NCBI GenBank assembly: GCA_024398835.1
Contig: JAKSIK010000010.1
Coordinates: forward strand, 1 to 64,000
Direction: 5' to 3'
Length of the DNA: 64,000 nucleotides
Origin: Fibrobacter sp.
Lineage (GTDB): Bacteria; Fibrobacterota; Fibrobacteria; Fibrobacterales; Fibrobacteraceae
Part shown: piece after piece, positions 44,634-54,592 of the stretch
Layout of the letters: each line of letters begins with the position of its first letter
Numbering within the stretch: the first letter of the stretch is position 1
Notes under the pieces: model-generated
Seen by the model: the letters and a program-made list of their open reading frames with translations, nothing else
Database searches by the model: none
Told to the model about the DNA's origin: nothing
Translations under genes and position numbers: made by a program

Positions 44634-45551
44634 ATGAAGATTGTTTTGCCGGTTGCTGGAAATGGAATGCGTCTCCGTCCTTACACGGAAGATTTGCCCA
44701 AGTGCTTGTTACCGGTGGCAGGGAAGCCTATCATCGATTGGATTGTGGAAGATTCCCAGGATTTGAAGCCTGAGGAAACTATCTTCATCACGGGCTATAA
44801 AGCGGAACAGATGGATGAGTATCTGACCAGGAAGCCAGAATGGGGCAAAACGCGCACTGTGCGCCAGGAAAATCCTCAGGGCCTTGGCGAGGCAATTAGC
44901 CTTGCGCTTCCCTTCGTGGATGATGATGAACCGCTTTTGATTATCCTGGGTGATACGCTCTTTGAAGCAGACCTTTCCATTTTGAAAAGGGAAAGGGAAA
45001 ACGTGCTCTATACCTTCAGAGTGGAGGACCCGTCCCGCTTTGGTGTGGCTGTGACCAATGCACAAGGCCGGATTGAACGCTTGGAAGAGAAACCTCAGAA
45101 ATTTGTTAGTGATGAAGCCATTGTGGGCATTTATTTCATCAGGGATGTTCGTGCCTTGAAGGATGCTCTCGCCGAAATTATGAAGAATGATCGCCGCACC
45201 AAGGGCGAGTTCCAGTTGACGGACGCGTTGCAAATGATGATTGAGGCGGGCTGCAAATTCCATACGGCGCCTGTCCAGAAATGGCTGGATTGCGGTTTGG
45301 TGGAAACGCTTTTGGATACCAATGCCTACGTGATTTCTCGCAATGACAATTCTAGTGAGTTCTCTGCTCACAGTGTGAAGGGGCCTTGCCATATTGGTAA
45401 GAATGTCACTCTCATTAATAGTAGAATTGGCCCCAATGTCGCTGTGGGTGACAATTGCGTTTTGAAAAACTGTAAAATCAAGAATGCCATCTTGTGGGAT
45501 GGAGTCCGCATTAGCGGTGGAACGATTGAAAATACAATCGTCCATCGATAG
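44634..45551 (+). CDS. Sugar-phosphate nucleotidyltransferase
   Basis: The 305-residue protein starts at the ATG at 44634, preceded by AAGAGG. The nucleotide-binding signature VLPAGNGMRLRPYT appears as VLPVAGNGMRLRPYTEDLPK, followed by CLLPVAGKPIIDWIVED. ILGDTLFEADL, the metal-binding region, IERLEEKPQKF and a WLDCGLVETLLDTN segment are also present. The C-terminal section (GPCHIGKNVTLINSRIGPNV onward) is a short left-handed beta-helix of hexapeptide repeats. It makes an NDP-sugar from a sugar-1-phosphate; glucose with dTTP or UTP is likely but not decided. Confidence 0.85.
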   Translation: MKIVLPVAGNGMRLRPYTEDLPKCLLPVAGKPIIDWIVEDSQDLKPEETIFITGYKAEQMDEYLTRKPEWGKTRTVRQENPQGLGEAISLALPFVDDDEPLLIILGDTLFEADLSILKRERENVLYTFRVEDPSRFGVAVTNAQGRIERLEEKPQKFVSDEAIVGIYFIRDVRALKDALAEIMKNDRRTKGEFQLTDALQMMIEAGCKFHTAPVQKWLDCGLVETLLDTNAYVISRNDNSSEFSAHSVKGPCHIGKNVTLINSRIGPNVAVGDNCVLKNCKIKNAILWDGVRISGGTIENTIVHR

Positions 45552-45586
45552 TCTCAGCGCAGTTTGATTGGTCTCAAATGTCAGAA

Positions 45587-45615
45587 AAAAGCATCGCGAG
45601 GTTCGCGATGCTTTT
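45587..45615. terminator. Bidirectional terminator before glgB
   Basis: GCATCGCGA-GGT-TCGCGATGC with A-runs before and T-runs after gives a terminator for both the nucleotidyltransferase (plus) and glgB (minus). Confidence 0.88.
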
Positions 45616-45627
45616 ATAAACTCTAGG

Positions 45628-47844
45628 CTATTTTTCTAGCTTGAAGAACACTGCGCCCAGTGGTGGAAGCTGGACGTTCAGACTCCATTGACGATTTTGC
45701 CAAGGGATGTCTTCCGTATGAACCTTGCCGCAGTTGCCGATATTGGTGCCGCCAAACATGCCTGCGTCTGTATTGAAAATTTCCTTCCAAGCGCCGCGGC
45801 TGGTGGCACCTAGACGGTAATCAAAGCGAGGCACTGGAGTGAAGTTGAACACGCAGATGATTTCGTTACCGTGGTCATCTTTACGCACAAAACTTACGAT
45901 GGAATTGTCGGCATCATCGCACCAGATCCATTCAAAGCCCGTATGATAATGGTCAATTTCCCAGAAGGGAGCGTTGTCCTTGTACAGGTGGTTCAGCGTC
46001 TTCATCATCTGGAGCATCTTTCCATGACTGTCCCAGCTGATGAGGTGCCAGTCCAGAGACTGCTTTTCGTTCCATTCACGCCACTGACCAAACTCGTTGC
46101 CCATGAAGTTGAGCTTCTTGCCCGGATGGGCGTACTGGAAGGCGTAGGTGAGGCGGAGGTTTGCAAATTGTTGCCAGTTGTCGCCCGGCATCTTGCGGAG
46201 CATACTTCCCTTGCCGTGAACCACCTCGTCATGGCTGAACACCTGGATGAAGTTCTCGCTGTAGGCGTACATCATACTGAAGGTGAGCTGGTTGTGGTGG
46301 TACTTGCGGTGGATGGGCTCATGATGGATGTAGCTGAGGAAGTCGTTCATCCAGCCCATGTTCCACTTGTAGTGGAAGCCGAGTCCGCCTTGTTCAGGAG
46401 GACGCGTGATGCTGGGGAAGCTAGTTGATTCCTCGGCGATGAGAATGGCGTGAGGGGTAAGGCGACCCATGATGCTGTTCAAGTGCTTCAAGAACTCCAT
46501 GGTGTCGTAGTTGATGTTGCCGCCGTCTTTGTTCGGAACCCATTCGCCCGGGCCCTTGCCGTAGTCCAGATAGAGCATGGAGGCCACAGCGTCTACGCGG
46601 AGTCCGTCGCAGTGGAATTCTTTGAGCCAATACATGGCGTTTGCAATGAGGAAATTCTTTACCTCGTTGCGGGCCAGATTGAAGATGTAGGTGCCCCAGT
46701 GAGGGTGCTCGCCTTGGCGCGGGTCGGCGTGCTCGTAGCAGGCGGTGCCGTCAAAACGTCCGAGGGCGTGGGCGTCCTTGGGGAAGTGTGCCGGAACCCA
46801 GTCCAGAATCACACCGATTTCATTTTGGTGGCAGAGGTCCACAAAGTGGCGGAACTGGTCGGGCGTGCCATAACGGCTGGTGGGGGAGTAATAACCCGTC
46901 ACCTGATAGCCCCAGGATTCGTCCAGCGGGTGTTCTGCCAGCGGCAAGAATTCCACATGAGTGTAGCCCATTTCCTTGAGGTAGGGAATCAGGCGCTCGG
47001 AGAGTTCGTCCCAGTTGAGGAAACGGTCCGGATTAGAGGGGTCTCTGCGCCAAGAGCCAGCGTGGACCTCATAGATGTTCATGGGACTGCCGAAGACCTT
47101 GGTTGCCCAGTGGGTCTTCATGTAAAGTTCATCGCCCCATTCGTAGCCATCCAAGTGTGTGGTGATGGAGGCTGTGGCCGGGCGCATTTCAGAAAGCTTG
47201 GCGAGGGGGTCCACCTTCACATGGAGGTTCCCGTCGGCACCATGAATTTCAAAACGGTAGAGTTCGTTTTCGCCAATATTCGGAATGAAGATTTCCCAAA
47301 TGCCGGAACTACCCAGCATGCGCATCTGATGGCGACGACCATCCCAGCTGTTGAAACTGCCGACTACAGAAACGGCTTTTGCATTGGGAGCCCAGACTGC
47401 AAATTGCACGCCCTTGAAACCTTGGTGTTCCACCAGGTTGGCGCCAAGTTTGCGATAGAGCTCATAGTGGGTTCCGGAACCAATCAAGTGACGATCGTAT
47501 TCCGAAAGTACGGGCATGAAGGCGTAGGGGTCCGTGAGGGTGTAGGTATTTCCGTCGCCCTGCTTGATAATCAAGTTGTAGAAGAAGGGCTTGAAGTCCA
47601 TATCCAGAATGGCTTCAAAGAATCCCGTATCGCCAAGCTTCACAAAATCAAATTCCAGCTTCCCGTCGCAGGATTCACCGCGGATGTAGGAAGCTTGCGG
47701 CTGATAGGCTCGGATTACGGTCTTGATTCCCTTGTCGGTTTCAAGAGGGTGGATGCCAAGCACAGCGAAGGGATCACTGCAATACATGTCCCAAATTGGG
47801 AGCATCTGGTCTTCAGACATGGTGGTAAAATCTTTCCAATCCAT
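45628..47844 (-). CDS. glgB: 1,4-alpha-glucan branching enzyme
   Basis: GlgB introduces alpha-1,6 branches into glycogen. The start at 47844 is chosen because AAAGGCG lies just upstream. The 738-residue protein has the two N-terminal beta-sandwich modules (PFAVLGIHPLE; FAVWAPNAKAVSVVGSFNSWDG) and the GH13 barrel. The barrel shows YEVHAGSWRRD, YTHVEFLPLAEHPLDESWGYQVTGYY, the nucleophile region DGLRVDAVASMLY, LIAEESTSFP with the acid/base Glu, and FSHDEVVHGKGS. Glycogen storage is well known in Fibrobacter. A long antisense open frame is a shadow. Confidence 0.96.
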   Translation of the reverse strand: MDWKDFTTMSEDQMLPIWDMYCSDPFAVLGIHPLETDKGIKTVIRAYQPQASYIRGESCDGKLEFDFVKLGDTGFFEAILDMDFKPFFYNLIIKQGDGNTYTLTDPYAFMPVLSEYDRHLIGSGTHYELYRKLGANLVEHQGFKGVQFAVWAPNAKAVSVVGSFNSWDGRRHQMRMLGSSGIWEIFIPNIGENELYRFEIHGADGNLHVKVDPLAKLSEMRPATASITTHLDGYEWGDELYMKTHWATKVFGSPMNIYEVHAGSWRRDPSNPDRFLNWDELSERLIPYLKEMGYTHVEFLPLAEHPLDESWGYQVTGYYSPTSRYGTPDQFRHFVDLCHQNEIGVILDWVPAHFPKDAHALGRFDGTACYEHADPRQGEHPHWGTYIFNLARNEVKNFLIANAMYWLKEFHCDGLRVDAVASMLYLDYGKGPGEWVPNKDGGNINYDTMEFLKHLNSIMGRLTPHAILIAEESTSFPSITRPPEQGGLGFHYKWNMGWMNDFLSYIHHEPIHRKYHHNQLTFSMMYAYSENFIQVFSHDEVVHGKGSMLRKMPGDNWQQFANLRLTYAFQYAHPGKKLNFMGNEFGQWREWNEKQSLDWHLISWDSHGKMLQMMKTLNHLYKDNAPFWEIDHYHTGFEWIWCDDADNSIVSFVRKDDHGNEIICVFNFTPVPRFDYRLGATSRGAWKEIFNTDAGMFGGTNIGNCGKVHTEDIPWQNRQWSLNVQLPPLGAVFFKLEK

Positions 47845-47921
47845 AAACACGCCTTTTTGATATTTATCCAAAATAAAGATAATATAAAATAGGCGGAAAG
47901 GAATGATTGAATTTGTTTTTG

Positions 47922-49409
47922 CTAAAACTTCTTTAAAAATTTAAGGATTTTTTGAGATAGGGTCTGCAAACCCTTTGTTTTGTAGGGCGGATGAAAAAGT
48001 CGTACAGCGTCGAAAAATCCCTGTTCCATCACATTTCGCTCGTGGCTGAATGCTCGGAATCCATAGAATCCGTGGTAATTCCCGGTGCCGCTCATGCCCA
48101 CACCGCCGAAGGGCAAATCTAGATTTTCGATTTGGATAATGCAGTTGTTGATGCAGGTGGAGCCTGCTGTAGTTTGACATAGAACTTTGTCCATGTCGGG
48201 CTGTGATTTCCCAAAGATGTAGAGGGATAGCGGTTTGGGGCGATTTTGAACAAATGAAATTGCTTCGTCCAAGGTGTCGTAGGCGAGAATGGGAAGGATT
48301 GGACCAAAGATTTCGGACTGCATCACTTCCATGTCAGGAGTGACATTCGTGAGAATCGTTGCAGGAGTGTAGCGATTTTCCATGTCAAATTCTCCGCTGA
48401 GAATTGGAGTGGCACCTCGATCTACTGCGTCCGCCACAAGCCTTTGGTGGCGGCTGCAGGCGTTTTCGTCAATGATGTGAACTAGATCGGTGGATGCCTT
48501 TCTCTGTTCATCTGTTTCGCCATACATCTTTTGAACGGCCGCGGCGGCAGCCTCCGCAAATGCGGGAACCAAATCCCGCGGGCAAAGGACGTAGTCGGGG
48601 GCGATGCATGTCTGGCCTGCGTTGAGCATTTTACCCCAGGCGATTTTCTCTGCTGCATCTTTGAGGGCGCGGCACTGTTCGCGGGTGTGGCCCCCATTGT
48701 TGTCGCGGGCAACGTCTACTGCGATGTCAGGGAGAATAATGACGGGCGATTTCCCGCCCAGCTCTAGCGTGACGCTAGCGTGATGACTGGTTGCGAGTTC
48801 CGCCACATGGACTCCGACTTTTGGGCTCCCGGTAAAGAACACGTGGTCGAAGGGCAACTTCAGAAGTTCGTCTCCAACTTCAGCCCCTGCGCCCTCGATG
48901 ACGGCAACTTCATTTGCCTCAAATACCCCTTCTAAAAGGCTTGCGAGGAAGGCGCTGACCTTTGGCGTCTTGTGACTTGGCTTTGCAATAACGGTATTTC
49001 CGGCGGCAATGGCAGAAACAATGGGGCTAATCAACAGGAGGAAGGGATAGTTCCAGGGGGCGAAAATGAGGCATCTTCCCTTGGGCTCGTAATGGAGGCG
49101 ACTTTTGGTGGTGGGTAGAAAGTACAGCCATTTCCCAGATTTGTCCCTCATCCATTCTTCAAGGTGACTGATGGCGCAATCGATTTCTTCAATGGCGGGG
49201 AAGACCTCGCAGAGCCAGGCTTCGAATCGGGGCTTGTGAAAGTCTTCCCAGATGGCGGTGTAGAACTCCTCTTGCCTGCGGACGATTTCCGCTCTAAGTT
49301 CTTGCAGTTTGGCGATGCGTTCTTTAGCCGTAGTTTGGGCTATGGACCAGCGCCGATTTCCCTGTGCTTCGAATAATTTTTTTAAAGCAGTAAAACTTTC
49401 AAATTGCAT
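47922..49409 (-). CDS. Aldehyde dehydrogenase, class 3-like
   Basis: This NAD(P)-dependent enzyme oxidises aldehydes to acids. The 495-residue protein shows APWNYPFLLLISP, GNTVIAKPSHKTP, FFTGSPKVG, the catalytic Glu in ELGGKSPVI, the catalytic Cys in NAGQTCIAPDYVL, and EIFGPILPI. The hydrophobic C-terminus (SQKILKFLKKF) fits class 3 (ALDH3-type) members that associate with membranes. Substrate unknown, fatty aldehydes being likely. Confidence 0.88.
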   Translation of the reverse strand: MQFESFTALKKLFEAQGNRRWSIAQTTAKERIAKLQELRAEIVRRQEEFYTAIWEDFHKPRFEAWLCEVFPAIEEIDCAISHLEEWMRDKSGKWLYFLPTTKSRLHYEPKGRCLIFAPWNYPFLLLISPIVSAIAAGNTVIAKPSHKTPKVSAFLASLLEGVFEANEVAVIEGAGAEVGDELLKLPFDHVFFTGSPKVGVHVAELATSHHASVTLELGGKSPVIILPDIAVDVARDNNGGHTREQCRALKDAAEKIAWGKMLNAGQTCIAPDYVLCPRDLVPAFAEAAAAAVQKMYGETDEQRKASTDLVHIIDENACSRHQRLVADAVDRGATPILSGEFDMENRYTPATILTNVTPDMEVMQSEIFGPILPILAYDTLDEAISFVQNRPKPLSLYIFGKSQPDMDKVLCQTTAGSTCINNCIIQIENLDLPFGGVGMSGTGNYHGFYGFRAFSHERNVMEQGFFDAVRLFHPPYKTKGLQTLSQKILKFLKKF

Positions 49410-49530
49410 AGCAAACCTCGCGCCAAATAAAATTCTTTTACCCCTTAGAGATAATAAAAAATTGAAAGGCGGTTGCCAAGATTGAAAAAAAAAGAGATTT
49501 TTAGATTTGAAATTTTACTACAAAGGTGAT

Positions 49531-50937
49531 ATGAGCGAATCTTATTTCTTTATCGGTGTTGCGGGTGTTGGCATGAGCGCCATCGCCCAGTATTTGGCAG
49601 GTCGTGGTGTTGATGTTCGCGGTTCCGACCGTCAGTTTGGTGCTGCGGAAAAGCCCAAGGTCATGGACCAGTTGGAGGTTTGTGGTGTAAAGTGCTTCCC
49701 ACAGGATGGTTCTGGCGTGGTGGCGGGTCTCTCGGCAGTTGTGGTGAGTACTGCTATTGAAGACACCAATCCCGATTTAAAGCGTGCCAAGGAACTGAAT
49801 ATTCCGGTAATGCATCGCAGCGAAATGCTGGCGAAGATTTCCAAGGAAGCCCGCACTATTGCTGTGAGTGGTACAAGCGGTAAATCTACGGTTACGGCAA
49901 TGATTTTCCACATTCTGGAATACGCTGGTTTGCAACCTTCTGTAATGACGGGAGCTGGCCTTGTAAACCTGCAACAGCAGGGCAAGATTGGCAATGCCGT
50001 TAGCGGTAAGGGCGAGTGGCTTGTGGTGGAAGCTGACGAAAGTGATGGAACCTTGGTCCGTTACGAACCGGAAATAGGTCTCATTCTCAATGTGGACAAG
50101 GACCACAAGGAAATGGACGAACTGCAGGAGATTTTCCTCAAGTTCAGCCATAACATTTTGAGCGCGGGCCACACCCTCATTGTCAATGACGCCCATCCCC
50201 TTGCAAAGAAGTTCAGCGCTGGTCGTGAATTTGATTTTGGTTTTGAAAATTACGTCGGAGTTCAGGGAACGGACTTCAAAACGGTAGGGACTCACATCCA
50301 GTTCCGCGTGCGTCATCAGTCGGAATTGGTTCGGTTCGAAATTCCACTTCCAGGCAAACACAATATGGAAAACGGCTTGGCGGCAACTGCAGTTGCGCTT
50401 CGTGCAGGCGTTTCCCTCCATACCTGCGCTGACGCTCTCGCCACATTCCCGGGTGTTTTCCGCCGGCATCAGATTTTAGGAACTTTCAATGGTGTGACGG
50501 TGGTGGACGATTTCGCCCACAATCCGGCAAAGATTTCTGCCAGCATCAGGAGCGCGCAGGACTTTACGGAAGGCCGCGTCATTGCCTGGTTCCAGCCTCA
50601 TGGCTATGGTCCGACCCGCTTTTTGCGGAAGGATCTGGTGGAGTTTATCGCGAAAACTTTGCGTGCGGCAGACATCGGCGATGACCGCAAGAATGATGTG
50701 ATGTTCTTTAGCGAAATCTACTATGCGGGCGGAACTGTCACCCGCGATATCAGCGCTGGCGATTTGGCGGATGACTTGATTCTCAAGGGCTGCGAATCCA
50801 TCTACATCGAGAACCGCGACGAGTGCGCGAAGAAGATGGTGGAGTATGCGGAACCTGGGGATACTATCCTACTGATGGGCGCAAGAGATCCCAGTCTGGA
50901 TAAGTTCGCCGAGTCAGTGAAGAACTTGTTGAAATAA
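49531..50937 (+). CDS. MurC/Mpl-family muramyl ligase
   Basis: The 468-residue protein from the ATG at 49531 (AAAGGTGAT upstream) is a Mur ligase. It has YFFIGVAGVGMSAIAQYLAGRG (N-terminal Rossmann), AVSGTSGKST (ATP P-loop, residues about 111-120), VEADESDGTL, LNVDKDHKE and a late FQPHGYGPTRFLR. It joins L-alanine to UDP-MurNAc (MurC) or recycles the murein tripeptide (Mpl). VDDFAHNPAKISASI and the FQPHGYGPT segment favour MurC-like, but some landmarks differ from classic MurC. No other mur gene is nearby. Confidence 0.82.
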   Translation: MSESYFFIGVAGVGMSAIAQYLAGRGVDVRGSDRQFGAAEKPKVMDQLEVCGVKCFPQDGSGVVAGLSAVVVSTAIEDTNPDLKRAKELNIPVMHRSEMLAKISKEARTIAVSGTSGKSTVTAMIFHILEYAGLQPSVMTGAGLVNLQQQGKIGNAVSGKGEWLVVEADESDGTLVRYEPEIGLILNVDKDHKEMDELQEIFLKFSHNILSAGHTLIVNDAHPLAKKFSAGREFDFGFENYVGVQGTDFKTVGTHIQFRVRHQSELVRFEIPLPGKHNMENGLAATAVALRAGVSLHTCADALATFPGVFRRHQILGTFNGVTVVDDFAHNPAKISASIRSAQDFTEGRVIAWFQPHGYGPTRFLRKDLVEFIAKTLRAADIGDDRKNDVMFFSEIYYAGGTVTRDISAGDLADDLILKGCESIYIENRDECAKKMVEYAEPGDTILLMGARDPSLDKFAESVKNLLK

Positions 50938-50946
50938 AGAGAATGT

Positions 50947-51687
50947 CTACTTGTTCGCAGTGCTGTCAGGAATGGATGGCACTGCTTTCTCTTGAATGGT
51001 GTCAGTGGCTTTATTTTTTGCTTCTGCCGCCTTTTCTTTTGTGCTTTCTACAGCACCTGCCGCATCTTCTTTGACTTTGTCAACGGCCTTTGCAGCCTCT
51101 TCCTTGACTTTTTCTGCAGCGGCCGCGGATTCTTCCTTCACCTTTTCAATTGCTTTGTCTGTAATATCCTGGGTGAGTTTGTCCACTTTTTCTTCCGCCA
51201 TTCCTTTAAGATCAACTTCCTCGGAAGAGAATCCCATGACTTCTAAGGACCACTTGTAGGCAGCGTAAGAAAGAGCGTTGTTGCGGTTCTCGCGTAGGTC
51301 TCCGGATACCGGGAGCAGATGCATCACTGTGAGGAACAGGAAGCACAGGATAAGGGCTTTTACAATTCCAAGAAGTCCGCCGAGAATGCGATTGACTCCG
51401 CTAACGGCCGAACCGGAAACCATTTTGTTCAGAAAATGGCCAACAAAACTGAGGAGTAGAAAGGGCACGAGAAAACCCACGCAGATGCAAACCAGAGTGA
51501 CGGTAAAGCCGCTCATCTCCAAATTGCTTGCTACAATTCCTCCGATTAAATCTTGAGAAAAGTAGGCTCCGAGAATGCCGCCAATCCATGCGCACAATCT
51601 GAAAATGCTTTTGAGAAATCCACGCCAGAGGCCAATGAGGGCGAAAAGTACGACGCAGACGAGGCAGACGATATCTATCCAGACCAT
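50947..51687 (-). CDS. CvpA family membrane protein
   Basis: The protein has 246 residues. Four TM segments in residues 1-130 (IDIVCLVCVVLFALIGLWRGFLKS, FTVTLVCICVGFLVPFLLLSFVGH, GGLLGIVKALILCFLFLTVM and relatives) with RGFLKSIFRL match the CvpA fold. The C-terminal 110 residues are a charged helical tail of KVKEEAAKAVDKVKEDAAGA-type repeats (11-residue periodicity) like late-embryogenesis-abundant helices. It starts 7 bases after the kinase gene ends. Function in bacteria is not settled. Confidence 0.82.
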   Translation of the reverse strand: MVWIDIVCLVCVVLFALIGLWRGFLKSIFRLCAWIGGILGAYFSQDLIGGIVASNLEMSGFTVTLVCICVGFLVPFLLLSFVGHFLNKMVSGSAVSGVNRILGGLLGIVKALILCFLFLTVMHLLPVSGDLRENRNNALSYAAYKWSLEVMGFSSEEVDLKGMAEEKVDKLTQDITDKAIEKVKEESAAAAEKVKEEAAKAVDKVKEDAAGAVESTKEKAAEAKNKATDTIQEKAVPSIPDSTANK

Positions 51688-51694
51688 AATGACC

Positions 51695-52753
51695 TTAGAT
51701 GAAGTGGATGAAAATGGAAATGGCGGTTACCACAACAGCACCGAGGGAAAGACCCCAGAGGAATAATTTTTTACGCGTGTCGGGGTAGAGAACAGGATTG
51801 ATGCCGCAGTCTTTTTGCTGCATGGTGGCGTTGACCCATTCTGATATGTAGGGCATAAAGTCCCGCGGATAGGCCCGCATTAGCTTAGAAAGCTCGTCGG
51901 CAGCATCTGCTGCCGAAAGCGGCCGCTTTGCAGGCTTCTTGGAAAGAAGCCTGATGACGAGCTTTCGGAGTGGCATGGGAACGCGTTCGTCAAAGGCTTC
52001 CGGCTTGATGACCATTTTCTGGATGTTCTTGAAGGTTTGCTCCAGATTCTGCCCGCGGAAGACGTTTTCGCCGAGAAGCATTTCGCTTGCGATGATGCCC
52101 ACGCTGAACAGGTCTGAGGCAGGTGTCGCCTGAGCATTGACCGTTTGTTCCGGACTCATGTAGGCTCCCGTTCCGATTTGGGAACCTGGAATAGTGAGAG
52201 TGACGTCTTCCTCAAATTTTTTGTCTTCATGGGCGACGCCAAAATCCAAGAGGCGGAATCGTCCATCCTTATCAATCATCAAGTTCGCGGGCTTCAAATC
52301 CCGATGAACGATGCCATGGTTGTGTACCACACTCAAAACATTCAGAAGATCGTAGAGGATGCTCATCACCACCCACACAGGAGGCTGCTTGCAATTATCC
52401 AGCAGTTCCCGCAGGCTTCGGCCTTGGACAAATTCCATAGAGAGGGAGAGTTGCCCGTCCTTCTCTTTCCAGAGGGCGTAAGGCACCACGATGGCGGGGT
52501 GGTTCAAGTGGGCGAGAATACGGGCCTCCCGCTCGAACCGCAGAATAAAATCGTCTTGGTTCAGAAGAAGCGGAAGCATCTGCTTTACAACAACCATGCG
52601 GTCTAGGGAGGGATCGTGACAAAGCCATACGTTCCCCATAGCACCCTTTCCTAAAAGTTGGGTAGGTTTGTAACCGCCAATTTTTGCGGGAAGCGCAGTT
52701 TTACGGCTTCCGGCGATGGTCTTTTTGCTTACAGATGTGTTTTCTTCAGCCAT
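51695..52753 (-). CDS. Membrane-anchored Ser/Thr protein kinase
   Basis: The 352-residue protein has a Hanks-type kinase domain (about residues 27-285): LLGKGAMGNVW, VVVKQML with the catalytic lysine, HRDLKPANLMID, LLDFGVAHE (DFG) and GTGAYMSPEQ. A C-terminal TM segment (LFLWGLSLGAVVVTAISIFIHF) anchors it. No PASTA or other extracellular sensor domain follows the TM. It is co-transcribed with cvpA, which starts 7 bases downstream. Substrates unknown. Confidence 0.9.
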   Translation of the reverse strand: MAEENTSVSKKTIAGSRKTALPAKIGGYKPTQLLGKGAMGNVWLCHDPSLDRMVVVKQMLPLLLNQDDFILRFEREARILAHLNHPAIVVPYALWKEKDGQLSLSMEFVQGRSLRELLDNCKQPPVWVVMSILYDLLNVLSVVHNHGIVHRDLKPANLMIDKDGRFRLLDFGVAHEDKKFEEDVTLTIPGSQIGTGAYMSPEQTVNAQATPASDLFSVGIIASEMLLGENVFRGQNLEQTFKNIQKMVIKPEAFDERVPMPLRKLVIRLLSKKPAKRPLSAADAADELSKLMRAYPRDFMPYISEWVNATMQQKDCGINPVLYPDTRKKLFLWGLSLGAVVVTAISIFIHFI

Positions 52754-52853
52754 GACTTAATAGTAGTAAAAATATACGGAATTGGGACCGCAAAATCAAA
52801 GAGCTTGGCCTCGTGCTCGCGAAACCAATTGCATAAAAGAAATATTGTTCCGG

Positions 52854-54437
52854 CTACTTCTTATCGCTCAGATAAATGCTCTGGTGCTTGGTCTTGGGGT
52901 CCGGCTGGGGGTAGTCCAGAATGTAGTGGAGCCCGCGGGATTCCTTACGGCGGAGAGCAGCGATGAGAATCATCTTGGAAACCTGAAGTGCATTCAAGAA
53001 TTCCAGGAAGTGGATGTTCTCCGTCTCTTTTGCCTTGATGGCCGCGGCGGCATCGGCTTCCAGAGATTCGATGACCTTTAATCCCTGATTGAGGCCTGCA
53101 ACAGTGCGGACGATGCCGCAATTGGCCCACATCATGTCTTGCAAAATCTTCTTGCGTTTTTTCCAGTAGGGAGCCTTGGCGAAACTGACCATTTCTTTTT
53201 TCGCAGGTTTCCGGGCCGTAATCTTATCTTTCAAGATGCCGCTTTTGGCAATATCATCTACAGCGCGGATGGCAAATACAACACTTTCTAGCAGGGAATT
53301 GGAGGCGAGACGATTCGCGCCATGAACGCCCGTGGCTGCCACTTCACCGCAAGCATAGAGCGCCTTGATTTCGGTTCTGGACCAAGTGTCTACGAGGACT
53401 CCGCCGCACATATAATGCGCTGCCGGCACCACGGGAATCCATTCCTTGGTGATGTCGATGCCCACTTCCTTGCATTTTGCGTAGATGTTGGGGAAGTGAC
53501 TCTTGATGTCCTTAGGCGTGCGGCCGGAAAGGTCGATGAACATGTGGGGCTTACCCAGGCGCTGCATTTCGCTGTGGATGGCCCGGGCCACGATGTCGCG
53601 AGGGGCGAGGGAATGGAGGGGATGAACCTGGTTCATGAATTCCTCGCCCTTGAAGTTCTTCAGGATGCCACCGAAACCGCGGACGGCTTCCGAGATGAGG
53701 AAGGGCTTCTTGAGGCTTGGTGCGTAGAGGCTTGTGGGGTGGAACTGCATGAATTCAATGTCTTGGAGTGCTGCTCCTGCACGTGCGGCAATGGCCATGC
53801 CGTCGCCGCAACTATCGGGCGGGCAAACGGTGTACTGCCAAATACGGCCCGCTCCACCAGTGGAAAGAATTGTTGCCTTCGCAAGAATGGTCTCTACTTC
53901 GCCAGTCTTCTGGTGGATGATTTTTGCGCCCACGCAGCGCTTCTTTTTCCCATCTCCAGAACAAACTAAATCTTTGATGTAGCAGTTTTCCAGATAGTGG
54001 ATGTTCTTTTGCTTGTGGAGCTCGCAGAGGAGTGCCCGCATGATTTCCTTGCCCGTCAAGTCGGCGGCGTGGAGAATGCGGTGATGGCTGTGTCCACCTT
54101 CCAAATGCAGGTCGAATTCTGCCTTGTTTGTAGGCGATGGAGTGAATAGCGTTCCCCATTTTACCAATTGCTTGATGGTTGCTGGGCCACTCTTGGTGAG
54201 AATATTCACCGGTTCTTTTTTGCAGAGGCCGGCACCTGCTTCCAATGTATCCGCAATATGGAATTCAAACTTGTCCGTCTTCTCGGTAACGGTGGCAATG
54301 CCGCCCTGTGCGTAGTTGGATGAACCGTCTGGTTTTGCGCCTTTGGTCAGGATGACCACGGAAAGACCTTTTTCTGCTGCATGGAGTGCGGCGCTCAAGC
54401 CGGAAATCCCGGCGCCCAGAACTAAAATATCGTACAT
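52854..54437 (-). CDS. nadB: L-aspartate oxidase
   Basis: NadB makes iminoaspartate for de novo NAD synthesis. From the ATG at 54437 (CGGAGATACAG upstream) the protein has 527 residues. It shows the FAD-binding LVLGAGISGLSAALHAAEKG (about 5-24), SSNYAQGGIATV, EGGHSHHRILHA, MQFHPTSLYAP, SEAVRGFGGIL, HYMCGGVLVD and HGANRLASNSLLE. nadA and nadC are not in the window. Confidence 0.95.
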   Translation of the reverse strand: MYDILVLGAGISGLSAALHAAEKGLSVVILTKGAKPDGSSNYAQGGIATVTEKTDKFEFHIADTLEAGAGLCKKEPVNILTKSGPATIKQLVKWGTLFTPSPTNKAEFDLHLEGGHSHHRILHAADLTGKEIMRALLCELHKQKNIHYLENCYIKDLVCSGDGKKKRCVGAKIIHQKTGEVETILAKATILSTGGAGRIWQYTVCPPDSCGDGMAIAARAGAALQDIEFMQFHPTSLYAPSLKKPFLISEAVRGFGGILKNFKGEEFMNQVHPLHSLAPRDIVARAIHSEMQRLGKPHMFIDLSGRTPKDIKSHFPNIYAKCKEVGIDITKEWIPVVPAAHYMCGGVLVDTWSRTEIKALYACGEVAATGVHGANRLASNSLLESVVFAIRAVDDIAKSGILKDKITARKPAKKEMVSFAKAPYWKKRKKILQDMMWANCGIVRTVAGLNQGLKVIESLEADAAAAIKAKETENIHFLEFLNALQVSKMILIAALRRKESRGLHYILDYPQPDPKTKHQSIYLSDKK

Positions 54438-54592
54438 TCTGTATCTCCGATTCTCTACCACGGGGTAATTGGTTTGAGATGCTCCATAGATAGAAAAAAT
54501 AGGGGAGAACGGCTATATTGTGCTGGAAAAAGATTTTAACACCCTAAAATATTGCTACCTTTGTCCCCGACAATTTTAATGGAGTTATCTCT

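Noticed and set aside
46450-47892. 480-codon open frame antisense to glgB
   Set aside because: Opposite strand is a complete branching enzyme.
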